Assembly (NCBI GenBank): GCA_003151825.1 | Contig: PLYO01000042.1 | Span: 1-64,000, forward strand | DNA: 64,000 nt | Direction: 5' to 3' | Source: Ignavibacteriota bacterium | Lineage (GTDB): Bacteria > Bacteroidota > Ignavibacteria > Palsa-1295 | Shown here: positions 9,766-18,987 of the stretch, one piece after another | How positions within the stretch are numbered: position 1 is the first letter of the stretch | Layout of the letters: each line of letters starts with the position of its first letter | Program-made: the position numbers and the translations under genes | Notes under the pieces: generated by a model | Told to the model about the DNA's origin: nothing | Database searches by the model: none | The model's input: only the letters and a program-made list of their open reading frames with translations

Positions 9766-10878
9766 TCAAATTTTAACATCCAATACTACTGGCTTTTCCT
9801 GCAATTCCGCGAGCGCCAATTGCCCGCAAGCAGCTTCGATGTCCTTGCCGGAACTGGTGCGGACGAGTGCAGTCACGCCGGCTTTGCGAAGCTGCGCAAT
9901 GAAGCGATCGAACGCGGCTTTTGGTGCGGGACGCAATTCGGCGGCAAAGCCGGTTGGGTGTGTAAAGTCAATCGGGTGAAAGGGAATGATATTCACGCGG
10001 CTCGGCACACGCCGCGCGATTTTTGCGAGTCGCGCGGCGTCGGCTGGTGTATCGTTCAGGCCATCAAAGACGATGTATTCGTAGGTCACCGGGCGTCCCG
10101 TGATTTTGTAATATTCTTCCATCGCGGAAAGGACTTCTTCCAGCGGATAGCGTTTGTTGATTGGCATAAGCCGCGTACGCAAATCGTTCGTTGTGGCATG
10201 AAGGCTGAGCGCGAGCTTTACGTTTAGTCCTTCGTTCGCAAAATTTCTGATGCCGTCCGGCAGGCCGCTCGTCGAAACGGTCACGCGTCGCGCGCCAAGC
10301 ATTGCGGTTTTCGGGTCGGTGATGATCCGCAAAGCGCGAACGAGATTATCATAGTTTAACATCGGCTCGCCCATCCCCATGAAGACGAGATTGGTTACCG
10401 CTTCGCCGGTCACGCGTTCTACTTCGAAAATTTGAAGGAGTATTTCCGCCGTCGTCAAATTTCGCTTGAGTTTTAGTGACGCCGTTGCGCAAAATTTGCA
10501 ATCGAGCGGACAGCCGACTTGCGTGGAAACGCACAGCGTCCGGCGTGGCATTCGCTCGCCGCGCATTTCGCTTGGGATAAGGACGGTCTCGATGGAGCGT
10601 CCATCCTCAAGGCCGAACAGAAATTTCTTCGTCCCGTCTGCGCTTTCGGAAACATGCTGTGTGATGAGCGATGGAATTGCAAACCGCTCTTCGAGCGCGC
10701 GCTGCAGCGCACGGGGAAGGTTCGTCATCTCCGCGAACGTCCGCGCACGGCGCGCGTAGAGCCATTCATAAATTTGCGCGGCTCGGAATGGAGCTTCCTG
10801 AGAAAAATCCGAGCGCAAGAGTTCCGCTAACTCTTCACGAGTTCGGCCAAAAAAATCGGGCGTAGCTTCCTTGCGCAT
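9766..10878 (-). CDS. rlmN: 23S rRNA (adenine2503-C2)/tRNA A37 methyltransferase RlmN
   Basis: This radical-SAM enzyme methylates C2 of A2503 in 23S rRNA and A37 in some tRNAs. The 370-residue length fits the family. The [4Fe-4S] motif CxxxCxxC is visible at about residues 122-129 (QVGCPLDCKFC), followed by NLVFMGMGEPMLNYDN and VTVSTSGLPDGI, with the conserved C-terminal stretch near VRTSSGKDIEAACGQL supplying the second catalytic Cys. It is first in a two-gene minus-strand unit with the small lipoprotein. Confidence 0.96.
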   Translation of the reverse strand: MRKEATPDFFGRTREELAELLRSDFSQEAPFRAAQIYEWLYARRARTFAEMTNLPRALQRALEERFAIPSLITQHVSESADGTKKFLFGLEDGRSIETVLIPSEMRGERMPRRTLCVSTQVGCPLDCKFCATASLKLKRNLTTAEILLQIFEVERVTGEAVTNLVFMGMGEPMLNYDNLVRALRIITDPKTAMLGARRVTVSTSGLPDGIRNFANEGLNVKLALSLHATTNDLRTRLMPINKRYPLEEVLSAMEEYYKITGRPVTYEYIVFDGLNDTPADAARLAKIARRVPSRVNIIPFHPIDFTHPTGFAAELRPAPKAAFDRFIAQLRKAGVTALVRTSSGKDIEAACGQLALAELQEKPVVLDVKI

Positions 10879-10936
10879 GGCAGGACAACAGCGAATCCGC
10901 TTTGCAATTCCCGGAAGCCATGAGTTACTGAAAAAG

Positions 10937-11023
10937 CCCCCTCCTTTTCAAGGAGGGGGTTGGGGGGTGGTCAAATCCGCTCATAATAACCACCCCCTGC
11001 CCCCTCCTTGAAAAGGAGGGGGG
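10937..11023. repeat. Inverted pair of CCCCCTCCTT palindromic repeats in the 10879-11179 gap
   Basis: This 301-bp gap between divergent genes holds two head-to-head copies (10937-10972 and 10989-11023) of a GC-rich palindrome, CCCCTCCTTTTCAAGGAGGGG flavour, each with a CCACCCCC tail. Related copies occur at 21095, inside ftsZ (37882), twice inside the PBP gene (56757, 56840) and inside rsmH (58064). The rest of the gap (11040-11179) is AT-rich and presumably carries the promoter of the following gene. Confidence 0.85.
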
Positions 11024-11179
11024 TAATTCAGCGAACTCGCCATTTTCACGGAATAAAGAATGGGGAAATGTGTCAAAAGTGGGCGAAAAATGAAAAATAT
11101 GTGCTTTTCATGATTTTGAACTCATTTGGATGTATATTACTTATCATAGTGGCACAATGGCCGGATTGGGTCCGGCACG

Positions 11180-12199
11180 ATGAACGCAGGCGAGAACATG
11201 GCAATCGCAATCGAACGAGATCCAGCACGCTGGAACGATTCCCGCATGAGCGATCATGCAGGCATGAATCATGCGGGCATGAGCGATCGTGGGGACTCTG
11301 GGCACGTGGATGCCACCGGAGGCGAGCTTGTTGCACGTTCGCTGACGGAGGAAACCAGCTCACGGCCCGCGCGCGTCATCACGCCCAAGCCGCCGCTCGC
11401 GCTCAGCGATCAGGAGTTGCGCGCGCGGGTGCAGTGGGCGCACCGCGCAAGCGGACACTTCCAGCTTGCCTACGATCGCGTGGCTTTTAACGAGAAACGC
11501 GCCGCCATGCTGAACGAATCGCTCGAGATTGCCTACAGCCTTATTTTTCATTTCACCCATGAATCGTTCACGGACCGGTTCCAGGTCTATGCGGTCGATC
11601 AGCGGGCCATCGGGCTGTTAGGACGTAGTGTGTCGCCGCATTTCAATCTCGAAGAACGCGCAATTTATTTAGTCGAGAGTGGGGCGCGAACGGTTCATTC
11701 GGAATTAGCCGGCCTCCTTACGCATGCCATGCGCCTTACGCGTTATGCGAGGCATTATCATGCCACCCCGGGCTGGGCGGCGCTCGAAGAGGGGTTCAGC
11801 ATTTTTTTGAGCGAACGGCTTTCCATCCAGCCCGACATCTTTCCCTTTTATGGCGCCGAACCCGATCTTATCGCGCACCATATTTACCGGAAACACGATC
11901 TCACGCTGCCCGCTGTGTGGAACGCCCCCGCAAGCGCGTTACAACTCCAGCAGCGAATACTTGCGGGAGCGTTTATTCTTTATCTCGGAGATACGTTTAG
12001 CGACGACCGCGTGGTAACATTCTCCAAAAGTGACGATGCCATTACAAGCGAGACGTTCCGCACCTTCTTCAGTGGATCGCTGGTGGATTTGGAAGCCGCG
12101 TGGCTCCAACATCTCCCGCTCACGCTTGTCACACTCACCGGAGACGAGCAGGACACGATGCTCCAGCACTGGGACCGCGCGATGGAGTCGTGCCACTAA
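11180..12199 (+). CDS. Peptidase-MA-like protein with degraded zinc motif
   Basis: This 339-residue protein lacks a signal peptide. Residues 1-60 are low-complexity with a repeated DHAGMNHAGMSD stretch. The middle and C-terminal part resembles gluzincin (peptidase MA-like) folds: VHSELAGLLTHAMRLTRY sits where HExxH is expected, followed by PGWAALEEGFSIFLSERL, which matches the usual PxWLxEGxA/Y segment with the third ligand Glu. The HExxH itself is not intact, so catalytic activity is doubtful. Its stop overlaps that of gatC by 4 bp. The family assignment is tentative. Confidence 0.6.
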   Translation: MNAGENMAIAIERDPARWNDSRMSDHAGMNHAGMSDRGDSGHVDATGGELVARSLTEETSSRPARVITPKPPLALSDQELRARVQWAHRASGHFQLAYDRVAFNEKRAAMLNESLEIAYSLIFHFTHESFTDRFQVYAVDQRAIGLLGRSVSPHFNLEERAIYLVESGARTVHSELAGLLTHAMRLTRYARHYHATPGWAALEEGFSIFLSERLSIQPDIFPFYGAEPDLIAHHIYRKHDLTLPAVWNAPASALQLQQRILAGAFILYLGDTFSDDRVVTFSKSDDAITSETFRTFFSGSLVDLEAAWLQHLPLTLVTLTGDEQDTMLQHWDRAMESCH

Positions 12200-12558
12200 A
12201 ATTCGCCCAACTCATCCTCTTCTTTTTCGGCGGCGACGGGTTTTCCTTCCGTCGCCAGGACTTTGGGGACGAGAAAATAATGATCCGCTGCCTTCGGCGC
12301 GTTCTTTAGCGCCTCTTCGACAGGAAGCGAGTCCCGAAGTACATCCGCGCGAAGAGTGCTTGAACCATTCTCCAACGCGCCCTCAAAAGCTTCATTCAAA
12401 TTTTCCAGCGGCGCGACGTTCGTCACGTCAAGCTCCTTCAATTGATCGATATATCCGAGAACGTTATTGAGTTCGCTCGTGAGCGATTCGAGTTCGCTCG
12501 GAGCGAATTCGAGCTTGGCAAGGTCGGCGACTTTTTGTACTTCTTCTTTGGTGACCAT
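12196..12558 (-). CDS. gatC: Asp-tRNA(Asn)/Glu-tRNA(Gln) amidotransferase subunit C
   Basis: GatC stabilises the GatA-GatB amidotransferase that converts mischarged Glu-tRNA(Gln) or Asp-tRNA(Asn). The 120-residue protein has the family pattern: VQKVADLAKLEFAPSELE at the N-terminus, LNNVLGYIDQLKELD, then the V(A/E)PL and LRADV segments, and FLVPKVL near the end. A charged tail EKEEDELGEF extends past the usual end. It is 1 bp downstream of the DUF1460 gene; gatA and gatB are not in the window. Confidence 0.95.
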   Translation of the reverse strand: MVTKEEVQKVADLAKLEFAPSELESLTSELNNVLGYIDQLKELDVTNVAPLENLNEAFEGALENGSSTLRADVLRDSLPVEEALKNAPKAADHYFLVPKVLATEGKPVAAEKEEDELGEF

Positions 12559-12559
12559 A

Positions 12560-13501
12560 TTAATCGAAGGCGGGTTTGAAGTTACCTATGACTACGTTCA
12601 GTGGACGCGCGATTATAATTCCCGTTTGATGGCTGCTGTGCGTCAGATATTCGTCCAACGATTCTTCGCTAATAATCACTTTCCCCATTAAACTGGATGC
12701 GTGCATAAAATGTATCCGGCCATCCTGCATACGGATTGCGATTCCTGTATGAGAGCAATCGAGGCCTTCAATGTTTGTCGTGATGCCAACAATGTCGCCG
12801 GTTTGGATTTTGAAATCAACGGCTGACACATCGTCTTTGAGGATGTAATCAAAACCTTTTCGTGCGAGAATTTTGCTTTCGACTGTTTGCATCGCGGAAA
12901 ACTCTGCATCATTGTTGGCAAGCTGCTTATAGAGTGAACGATGTGCCGTCATAAAATTGATCTCTCGGCTGTCATGATTCAAATATTTTCCCCCGACGGT
13001 ATAGGTGGCATCGCATAGGATTTCCTTATGGCAGGCATCGTATAAATAATCTATCGTGTAATTTAAGCGAGAGTGAAAGCCATCAATCTTTCCATCGCGG
13101 TAGCGTAAGTGCTTCAGTTCATCTCTTAAATTCTCCATGGTTGGATTTGTATATTTTTTGATGATCCGCGCAAACGCCACCATGTTCTCATAAAAGGTTA
13201 CACAATCGAAGCCGCGAAGATTTATTACTAACTCTTCTTTTGTCGCATCCTCGTCAAGCGTATGGGCCACATACGGCGTGCCCAGAAACAGCTTGCCCAT
13301 CGCGGCCACGCGCTCGCCGATGGGGAGCGTGTCTATTTTCTCCGCCTTTGCTTGCTTGATCTTTGCCGCAAAAATGGAATCGTCCGTGGGAAGTTGCGCA
13401 CGAACGGCAAACGACGAGAGGGACGAAATGGACAAAAATGCGATGAGCGCATATGGGAGAATGCGCTTTCCACTATCAACTTTCCACTTTTCACTATCCA
13501 C
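12560..13501 (-). CDS. Secreted DUF1460 (NlpC/P60-like) amidase
   Basis: This 313-residue protein of the DUF1460 family comprises cysteine-type N-acetylmuramyl-alanine amidase-like enzymes of the periplasm. The signature GFDCVTFYENMVAFARII carries the catalytic Cys, and LDCSHTGIAIRMQDGRIHFMHASS carries the His. The signal peptide is about residues 13-36 (ALIAFLSISSLSSFAVRAQ). The start is a GTG at 13501; residues 1-12 (MDSEKWKVDSGK) are encoded by a low-complexity repeat, and no better in-frame start exists before the hydrophobic segment. It lies 6 bp after yicC and 1 bp before gatC, so all three probably form one operon. Confidence 0.88.
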   Translation of the reverse strand: MDSEKWKVDSGKRILPYALIAFLSISSLSSFAVRAQLPTDDSIFAAKIKQAKAEKIDTLPIGERVAAMGKLFLGTPYVAHTLDEDATKEELVINLRGFDCVTFYENMVAFARIIKKYTNPTMENLRDELKHLRYRDGKIDGFHSRLNYTIDYLYDACHKEILCDATYTVGGKYLNHDSREINFMTAHRSLYKQLANNDAEFSAMQTVESKILARKGFDYILKDDVSAVDFKIQTGDIVGITTNIEGLDCSHTGIAIRMQDGRIHFMHASSLMGKVIISEESLDEYLTHSSHQTGIIIARPLNVVIGNFKPAFD

Positions 13502-13507
13502 TATCTG

Positions 13508-14410
13508 TTATTCGATATTCTGCACCTGCTCCCGCATTTTTTCGAGTTCTTCCTTGATGGAGACGACGTGGTGCGCGACATCCGCCGAATTCGTTTTCGA
13601 TCCCATCGTATTGACCTCGCGGTTCATTTCCTGCAAGATAAAATTCAGTTTTCGGCCCGCTGCGTCCGGGCCGTCCATCGCTTCGAGAAAAAATTTGACA
13701 TGCGAGCGGAAGCGGACAAGTTCCTCCGTGATGTCCAAGTGTTCCGCGATCATGGCGATCTCGAGTTCGAGCCGCTGTTCGGCAAGAACTTGCGTATCCT
13801 TCGTAAGCTCCAGAATTCGTTCTTTCAGCTTTTCATACTCTTCCTGTGCCGCAAGCGCGGCCATACGTTCGATGTCGTTCGTTCTGGCTTCCATGGTGGC
13901 GAGCCGGGCGCGGATGTCGCGCTCGAGTTCGCCACCCTCGGAGCGGCGCATGGCATTCAGCTGCTCGATAGCGTCGTCAATCGCCGCTTGAACGAGTTCC
14001 CATTCAAGCGCGGCGGCTTCCGACCCGCGCTCTTCGGCGGTAAAAATATCGCCGAAGGCCGTGAGATCGCGGAGTTGAATCTCGGCGGTAAGCCCCGTCG
14101 CCGTCCGAAGCTGATCGAGCAATTTGAAATACGCCTTTGCGACCGGCTCATTCACATGCAGCGGAATGTCCTCAGTGCCCTGACGATCGATCGAGACATT
14201 AAGCGAGATTTTCCCGCGTTCGAGCCGCTTGCGGATGAGTTCGCGGCATTCCAGCTCGCGCTCCGAAAGCGTGCGCGGCAGCCGGACGGCGATTTCGATG
14301 AAGCGCGAGTTCACGCTGCGCGCTTCCACGCTCACCGCGATCGTTGCGCCCGTGTTCCCGATGGCGCCTGTGCGCTCGCCGCGGCCAAAGCCGGTCATGG
14401 AAATTAGCAT
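13508..14410 (-). CDS. yicC: YicC/YloC family endoribonuclease
   Basis: The YicC family acts on RNA. The start at 14410 gives the characteristic N-terminus MLISMTGFGRGE; the longer ORF to 14434 adds eight residues with no homology. The conserved N-terminal domain (EARSVNSRFIEIAVRLPRTLSERELECRELI) and C-terminal DUF1732 part (LEIAMIAEHLDITEELVRFRSHVKFF, then GRKLNFILQEMNREVNTMGSKTNS) are both present. The length of about 300 residues is normal. It is the first gene of the yicC-DUF1460-gatC unit. Confidence 0.95.
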   Translation of the reverse strand: MLISMTGFGRGERTGAIGNTGATIAVSVEARSVNSRFIEIAVRLPRTLSERELECRELIRKRLERGKISLNVSIDRQGTEDIPLHVNEPVAKAYFKLLDQLRTATGLTAEIQLRDLTAFGDIFTAEERGSEAAALEWELVQAAIDDAIEQLNAMRRSEGGELERDIRARLATMEARTNDIERMAALAAQEEYEKLKERILELTKDTQVLAEQRLELEIAMIAEHLDITEELVRFRSHVKFFLEAMDGPDAAGRKLNFILQEMNREVNTMGSKTNSADVAHHVVSIKEELEKMREQVQNIE

Positions 14411-14457
14411 GGTGGGTAAACCGCACAGCGCCATACTTTAGTTGGGCAAACTAATTC

Positions 14458-14525
14458 GTAGCCGTGACCTTTAGGTCACGGTCGCGAAGGGTCATATTAC
14501 ACCGTGACCTGAAGGTCACGGCTAC
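14458..14525. repeat. REP pair (BIME), GTAG/CCGTGACC family
   Basis: Two head-to-head REP units (14458-14485 and 14501-14525). Each has a GTAG head, then stem CCGTGACC/GGTCACGG with a 4-nt loop. They lie between ribD and yicC on the minus strand. A further half copy of GGTCACGG follows at 14527. They match the palindromes around the RAYT gene at 19.1 kb. Confidence 0.9.
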
Positions 14526-14529
14526 AAGG

Positions 14530-15654
14530 TCACGGCCGCTTCACTTGGGTGAGCCGAATCACTACGTCATCCAAACCCTCTAGGCGCTCCATGCTCTTGA
14601 GCGAGAGCCTCCGAGCATTTGTGATTGCAGTGAGTTCAAGCGGCCCAACCGAAGGCCGCGCATCCGCGCCAAAAATCATGGGGCCGTAAAAAAGCACAAG
14701 CTCGTCGAAAAGACCCTCCTCGATAATGCTCGCCGCAAGCGTGGGGCCGGCCTCGACGAGAATGCTTACGATGTTCCTCTGGCCAAATTGGCGAAGCATT
14801 TGCACAAGATCGATTCTTTCCCCGCTCCCTTCTATCACCATGATCTCAATTCCCTGTGCCGAGAAAAGATTGCGTTTCGATTCCGGCGCAGCGGGAGTAG
14901 TGATGAGAATCGTCTGCGCTCGGTGCGCATCGGTGAAAAGCTTGAGCCTGGATGGAAGATCGAGCCGCGCATCGAGCACGATTCTTCGCGGCTGGCGGCC
15001 ACTTGCAAGCCGCACCGTAAGTTCGGGATCGTCTAAGAGCGCGGTCCGCGCGCCGATCAGCACAGCATCGTGCTCGGCGCGCATGGCATGAACGACACTG
15101 CGCGAAGCCTCGGAGGTAATCCATTTCGATTTGCCACTCAAAAGCGCGCTCTTGCCATCGAGCGTCATTGCGAGCTTCAGCGTAACGTAGGGAAGGCCCG
15201 TCGTGACGTGCTTGATGAAAAATCTATTTAATTCCCGCGCTTCGGCTTCGAGCAATCCGGCTTCCACTTGGATTCCTGCGTCTCGTAATTCGCGGATGCC
15301 TTTGCCATTCACATTCGGATTCGGGTCTTCCATAGCGATGACACATCTCGCAATTCTTTTCTCGATAAGAAGCTTCGTGCAGGGCGCGGTTTTACCCTCG
15401 TGGCAATGCGGTTCGAGCGTAACATACACGGTCGCGCCACGCACGCTGTGGCCGTTCGATTCCGCGTCACGAATGGCATTCGGTTCCGCGTGCGCGCCGC
15501 CAAAGGCAAGGTGCGCGCCTTCGCCCAGGATTTCGCCATTCGCGTTAGTTATAACGCAGCCCACCATCGGGTTCGGGCTGACTTGGCCCATGCCCAATCG
15601 CGCCAACGCCAGCGCGCGCTGCATCATGCTTCGATCGAATTCGGTGAAAGGCAT
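14530..15654 (-). CDS. ribD: Bifunctional riboflavin biosynthesis deaminase/reductase RibD
   Basis: RibD deaminates the pyrimidine intermediate and then reduces its ribosyl side chain in riboflavin synthesis. The 374 residues comprise an N-terminal deaminase (about 1-150, GGAHAEPNAI with the zinc His and catalytic Glu) and a C-terminal reductase (about 155-374, LKLAMTLDGKSAL, DAVLIGARTALLDDPELTVRL, VEAGPTLAASIIEEGLFDEL). The second zinc segment reads EPHCHEGKTAPC rather than the usual EPCSHxGxTPPC, so one ligand position is His with a Cys moved by one. REP pairs flank the gene on both sides. Confidence 0.95.
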   Translation of the reverse strand: MPFTEFDRSMMQRALALARLGMGQVSPNPMVGCVITNANGEILGEGAHLAFGGAHAEPNAIRDAESNGHSVRGATVYVTLEPHCHEGKTAPCTKLLIEKRIARCVIAMEDPNPNVNGKGIRELRDAGIQVEAGLLEAEARELNRFFIKHVTTGLPYVTLKLAMTLDGKSALLSGKSKWITSEASRSVVHAMRAEHDAVLIGARTALLDDPELTVRLASGRQPRRIVLDARLDLPSRLKLFTDAHRAQTILITTPAAPESKRNLFSAQGIEIMVIEGSGERIDLVQMLRQFGQRNIVSILVEAGPTLAASIIEEGLFDELVLFYGPMIFGADARPSVGPLELTAITNARRLSLKSMERLEGLDDVVIRLTQVKRP

Positions 15655-15693
15655 GACACCTCAACAATCAATTCAGATAATCCTTCCAATCTC

Positions 15694-15776
15694 GTAGTCG
15701 TGACCTTCAGGTCACGGTCGCGGAGCGGGGTCATGCACACCGTGACCTGAAGGTCACGGCTACAGGTCACGGCTAC
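15694..15776. repeat. REP pair upstream of ribD
   Basis: GTAG-headed REP (15694-15727, extended by GCGGAGCG) and an inverted copy (15739-15763), followed by a partial third repeat to 15776. They belong to the same family as those at 14458, 18988 and 19646. Confidence 0.88.
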
Positions 15777-15785
15777 ACCGGCCAA

Positions 15786-15823
15786 CAAAAAAGCCCTTCT
15801 CGTTTCGAGAAGGGCCTTTTTTA
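15786..15823 (-). terminator. Rho-independent terminator of the large T9SS gene
   Basis: A 10-bp perfect stem GCCCTTCTCG/CGAGAAGGGC with a 3-nt loop is flanked by A-runs on one side and T-runs on the other, so it could work in both directions. It lies 25 bp past the stop of the minus-strand gene at 15848. Confidence 0.85.
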
Positions 15824-15847
15824 TTATATGAAAAAGATGCGCATGCA

Positions 15848-18793
15848 CTACTTGAGAAGTATGAGTTCCCTCGTAAGCCGCACATCGCCACTTGTCAGCG
15901 TATAGAAATAGGTTCCGCTGGGGATGCCCTTCGCGTCGATATGGACGATCTGATCGCCCGACGGAAGGCTGCCCGTAAACGCGGTCTCGACGAGCGCGCC
16001 CGTCAGATCGAGCAGGTCGATCTGTACGCGCGCATCTTGCGGCAGCGTAACCATAACGTCCGCCGTCCCATTATTCGGATTCGGATAGCTTTGACCGAGT
16101 ACGAAACCATCCTGCTCCGTTTTGATCGCCACGCCGGCCGAAGTGCCGCTGGCCGTCGCTGCATAGCTGAAGGCAGTAGGAAGCGGCACGGGATTCTCGC
16201 TCGGGAAGGTCAGTGTCATTGACTCCTGACCCGCCGGAGCCATTGTCGGACAGAACTTGATCATCACCACAGCCGTACCGCCACCCGCAGCAACGACTGC
16301 GGGCGTGGGACCGCTCGAAATCGTGAAGTCCCCCGCGTTCGCTCCTGAGATCATCCCGGCGCCCGGCGTCCAGGCGACGTTGCCGTTATTCGTAATCGTC
16401 ACGGCAAAGGAATCGCACATGCCGAGCGTGACCAGCTTGGCAAGACTGCCTGTGGCTGTCGCGGTTACGCCCGCGCCCACGCCGGAGAGCGTATCGGCGA
16501 TCGGCGTTGGGCCGCCCGTTACGGTAAGCATTCCGCTTGCCGCGCCAATGGCGGTGGGTCCAAATTCCACGCAGAATTCCGTCGTGCCGCCGCCGGCAAC
16601 AGAAGCGCTCGGGGATTTGGAAAGCAGCGTGTAGCCCGCGCTCACTAATGCCGCAGTGTAGGATGCTGCAATATCGCCGCAATTCGTTACGGTAATGCAG
16701 GTCGTGTCCATGCTGCCAACGAGGGTCATCTTGGTGGCGCCGAAGGTCGCGTTCATCGGCGCGGCCGAAGCGCAGGTAATCGCGCCAACGCCCGTCAGAG
16801 GCAGCGACGTGGTGAACGGACGCGACGAACTTGCACCCGCGAACGAGAGCGTATCCACCGTCTTGCCTCGTGCCGAGGCCGTGTAGCAATACTGCACCAG
16901 CACATGCGTTCCCGCAGGGATGGTAAGCGGCGTGACGGCATTCACCGTCCAGGCTGCGGTGTTCGGGCCGGTGAGCGTCGCGCTCGTGACCGTCAGATCG
17001 GCAAGCCCCACATTCGCCAGCGTGTCCGTGATGCAATGCGATGTGCCGCCGACAATGGCCGTATCCACAACCGGTCCCGTCACGACAAGCTCTCCATACG
17101 GTACACCGATGCCGGTGATACTGACTATGAACTGGCTCGTATCCACGGGCGGCGTGGTAATCGTCCCCGGGATATTCGTGAAAAAGCGCAGCGTCGCTTC
17201 GCGCGTGCCGACCGCGGCCGGCTTGAAGCAGACATTCACTAATTGTGAAGCCCCCGGAGCGATCAGCGTATCGATGCCCGTCAGAGGATAAAACGTAAAA
17301 TCGTAATCGCCGTAGGTCACGATCTGGTGCGTGATCACCACCGTGTCCGAGCCGGGATTCGTCAGCGTCACTGTCTGGCAAACGGAATCGCCCATCGCAA
17401 CCGAATCGAACGCTACGGTATTGGCCGTGCGGGTATTGCCCGTGCCCGGCGGAGAGATGCCAACCGCCAGATGCGGAAGAATGCCAAAGCCCTCCATCAG
17501 AACCGTATCGGAGGGGATATTGGCCGCGGTCGTGTTGATGACAAGTCGCGCGTCCGGCTCGCCTTCGATTTGCGGCGCGAACCGGATCCCGATCGAATCC
17601 GTCACCCCGGTCGGCAGAGGGTTCTGCGGCAAATACGTGATGATATAACTACTTGGGTTCAGGCCGGCAAAGAAAATGCTCTTGAAGGTCAGCGGCCCAA
17701 CGCCGTTCGAGGTGACATGAACATACTTAACCCCGGAGGTATCCGTGAGTTCGATATGAGTCCCTTGGAAGAGTATCCTCGTGCCATTATACGAGACAGT
17801 CGGAATCGCGCCGATGCCCGTCAATGCAATGGATTGCGTGCCCGAGTCCACGCCATTGGTCGCGAGTGTGAAGGTCGCAGTGACGATGCCGGATGAGAAG
17901 GGCTGAAATTGAATACCATACTGCTGGGGCGGACTGCCCTGCGGAATGCCCGGGGGGCTGATCCCCGGACCGCTAATGACCTTAAAGGACGATGCGCCCG
18001 GTCCCGAAATGCCGTAACCCAAAATGTTCAGCGTCGTGCCTGGCACGCCTACGCTCGCGACCGTCGCGTAAAGCGTATCCGGCGAATTCGGCGTGGCTGT
18101 ACCGAAGTTCATCGTCTTCGGCCAGGCGGCGGGGATCGTCTCGAGCGCAAGCTCCGTGGGTGGCAATAAAAACCCGTTAATCGTCACGTTATCGATGGCG
18201 GGATTCGTGGCACCATAAGGGCCGGCGATACCCTCAAAGGTTATGGTCATGGTCGATGTCCGGTCGGAAATGGGAACCAAAAGGTGATAATGCCGCCAGT
18301 TGCTCGATGATATGGGAGGATTGACGTCGTAGCCGTAAGATGAATTGTTGGAATACGTTTGCAGGGCAGTCGTCGAGCCGGTTAGTAATGCGTCTGAATT
18401 TGCATCAACTTCGAAACCATCATCGCCATAAACCTGGTCCGCCTCGTTATGTTCAAAGCAAAAGTCAAAATCAACCCATATCGAATCAGCGGCAACCCCA
18501 TAAGCGCTCACATTCAGCGACGCAGTTGTAAGTTTATCTTTCCGCCCTTGCGGGGAGTAATAATCATAAATATCGCAGGCCGCCGATCCATTGCTACCGC
18601 CGTTGCCGTTGGCAGAATAATACCAAGAACCGTCATTCGTCCAGGTGGCTGGTATCGCCGAACTAAAAGTTACCGTCGGGAGTGGCGTCGTATAACTTCC
18701 CTGTGCTGTGGCGTTCGATGCGAAGAGCGCCGCAACGCATAGCATAACGAGCGTGCCGAGCCCAAAGCGTAAGAATTTGTTCCAAGTATTCAT
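15848..18793 (-). CDS. Large secreted choice-of-anchor-D protein with T9SS sorting domain
   Basis: The 981-residue protein has a clear signal peptide (FGLGTLVMLCVAALFASNATAQ). About 180 residues with a jelly-roll-like Ser/Gly/Tyr-rich composition follow, including WVDFDFCFEHNEADQVYGDD. Several Ig-like choice-of-anchor-D repeats come next (QYGIQFQPFSSGIVTATF, VNVCFKPAAVGTREATL, EFCVEFGPTAIGAASG, VMIKFCPTMAPAGQ). The C-terminal T9SS type A domain runs from about residue 900 (LGQSYPNPNNGTADVMVTL to GIPSGTYFYTL, ending ELILLK). It is probably an adhesin or surface scaffold and appears monocistronic, with its own terminator and a 350-bp upstream region. Confidence 0.88.
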   Translation of the reverse strand: MNTWNKFLRFGLGTLVMLCVAALFASNATAQGSYTTPLPTVTFSSAIPATWTNDGSWYYSANGNGGSNGSAACDIYDYYSPQGRKDKLTTASLNVSAYGVAADSIWVDFDFCFEHNEADQVYGDDGFEVDANSDALLTGSTTALQTYSNNSSYGYDVNPPISSSNWRHYHLLVPISDRTSTMTITFEGIAGPYGATNPAIDNVTINGFLLPPTELALETIPAAWPKTMNFGTATPNSPDTLYATVASVGVPGTTLNILGYGISGPGASSFKVISGPGISPPGIPQGSPPQQYGIQFQPFSSGIVTATFTLATNGVDSGTQSIALTGIGAIPTVSYNGTRILFQGTHIELTDTSGVKYVHVTSNGVGPLTFKSIFFAGLNPSSYIITYLPQNPLPTGVTDSIGIRFAPQIEGEPDARLVINTTAANIPSDTVLMEGFGILPHLAVGISPPGTGNTRTANTVAFDSVAMGDSVCQTVTLTNPGSDTVVITHQIVTYGDYDFTFYPLTGIDTLIAPGASQLVNVCFKPAAVGTREATLRFFTNIPGTITTPPVDTSQFIVSITGIGVPYGELVVTGPVVDTAIVGGTSHCITDTLANVGLADLTVTSATLTGPNTAAWTVNAVTPLTIPAGTHVLVQYCYTASARGKTVDTLSFAGASSSRPFTTSLPLTGVGAITCASAAPMNATFGATKMTLVGSMDTTCITVTNCGDIAASYTAALVSAGYTLLSKSPSASVAGGGTTEFCVEFGPTAIGAASGMLTVTGGPTPIADTLSGVGAGVTATATGSLAKLVTLGMCDSFAVTITNNGNVAWTPGAGMISGANAGDFTISSGPTPAVVAAGGGTAVVMIKFCPTMAPAGQESMTLTFPSENPVPLPTAFSYAATASGTSAGVAIKTEQDGFVLGQSYPNPNNGTADVMVTLPQDARVQIDLLDLTGALVETAFTGSLPSGDQIVHIDAKGIPSGTYFYTLTSGDVRLTRELILLK

Positions 18794-18987
18794 AAAAAAA
18801 GTCCCCGAAAAAAGTAGTTAAGTTGCCGAAAAAAAGATTAAATTGAATAAAAACGGGAAAACAAAGGTATCCTCAGATTGTATGACACAAACGAACCCCC
18901 AAAAGTTACAACGAGTTCACGAATTTTTTTATTTTTTTTATTCTGTGGGAAAAGTACCGGTTCGCAATGCAATGGGGCCGTATCATC

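Noticed and set aside
13262-14407. 381-codon plus-strand ORF over yicC and the DUF1460 gene
   Set aside because: Antisense to two well-supported genes and shows no domain, only Arg/Phe/His-rich shadow sequence.
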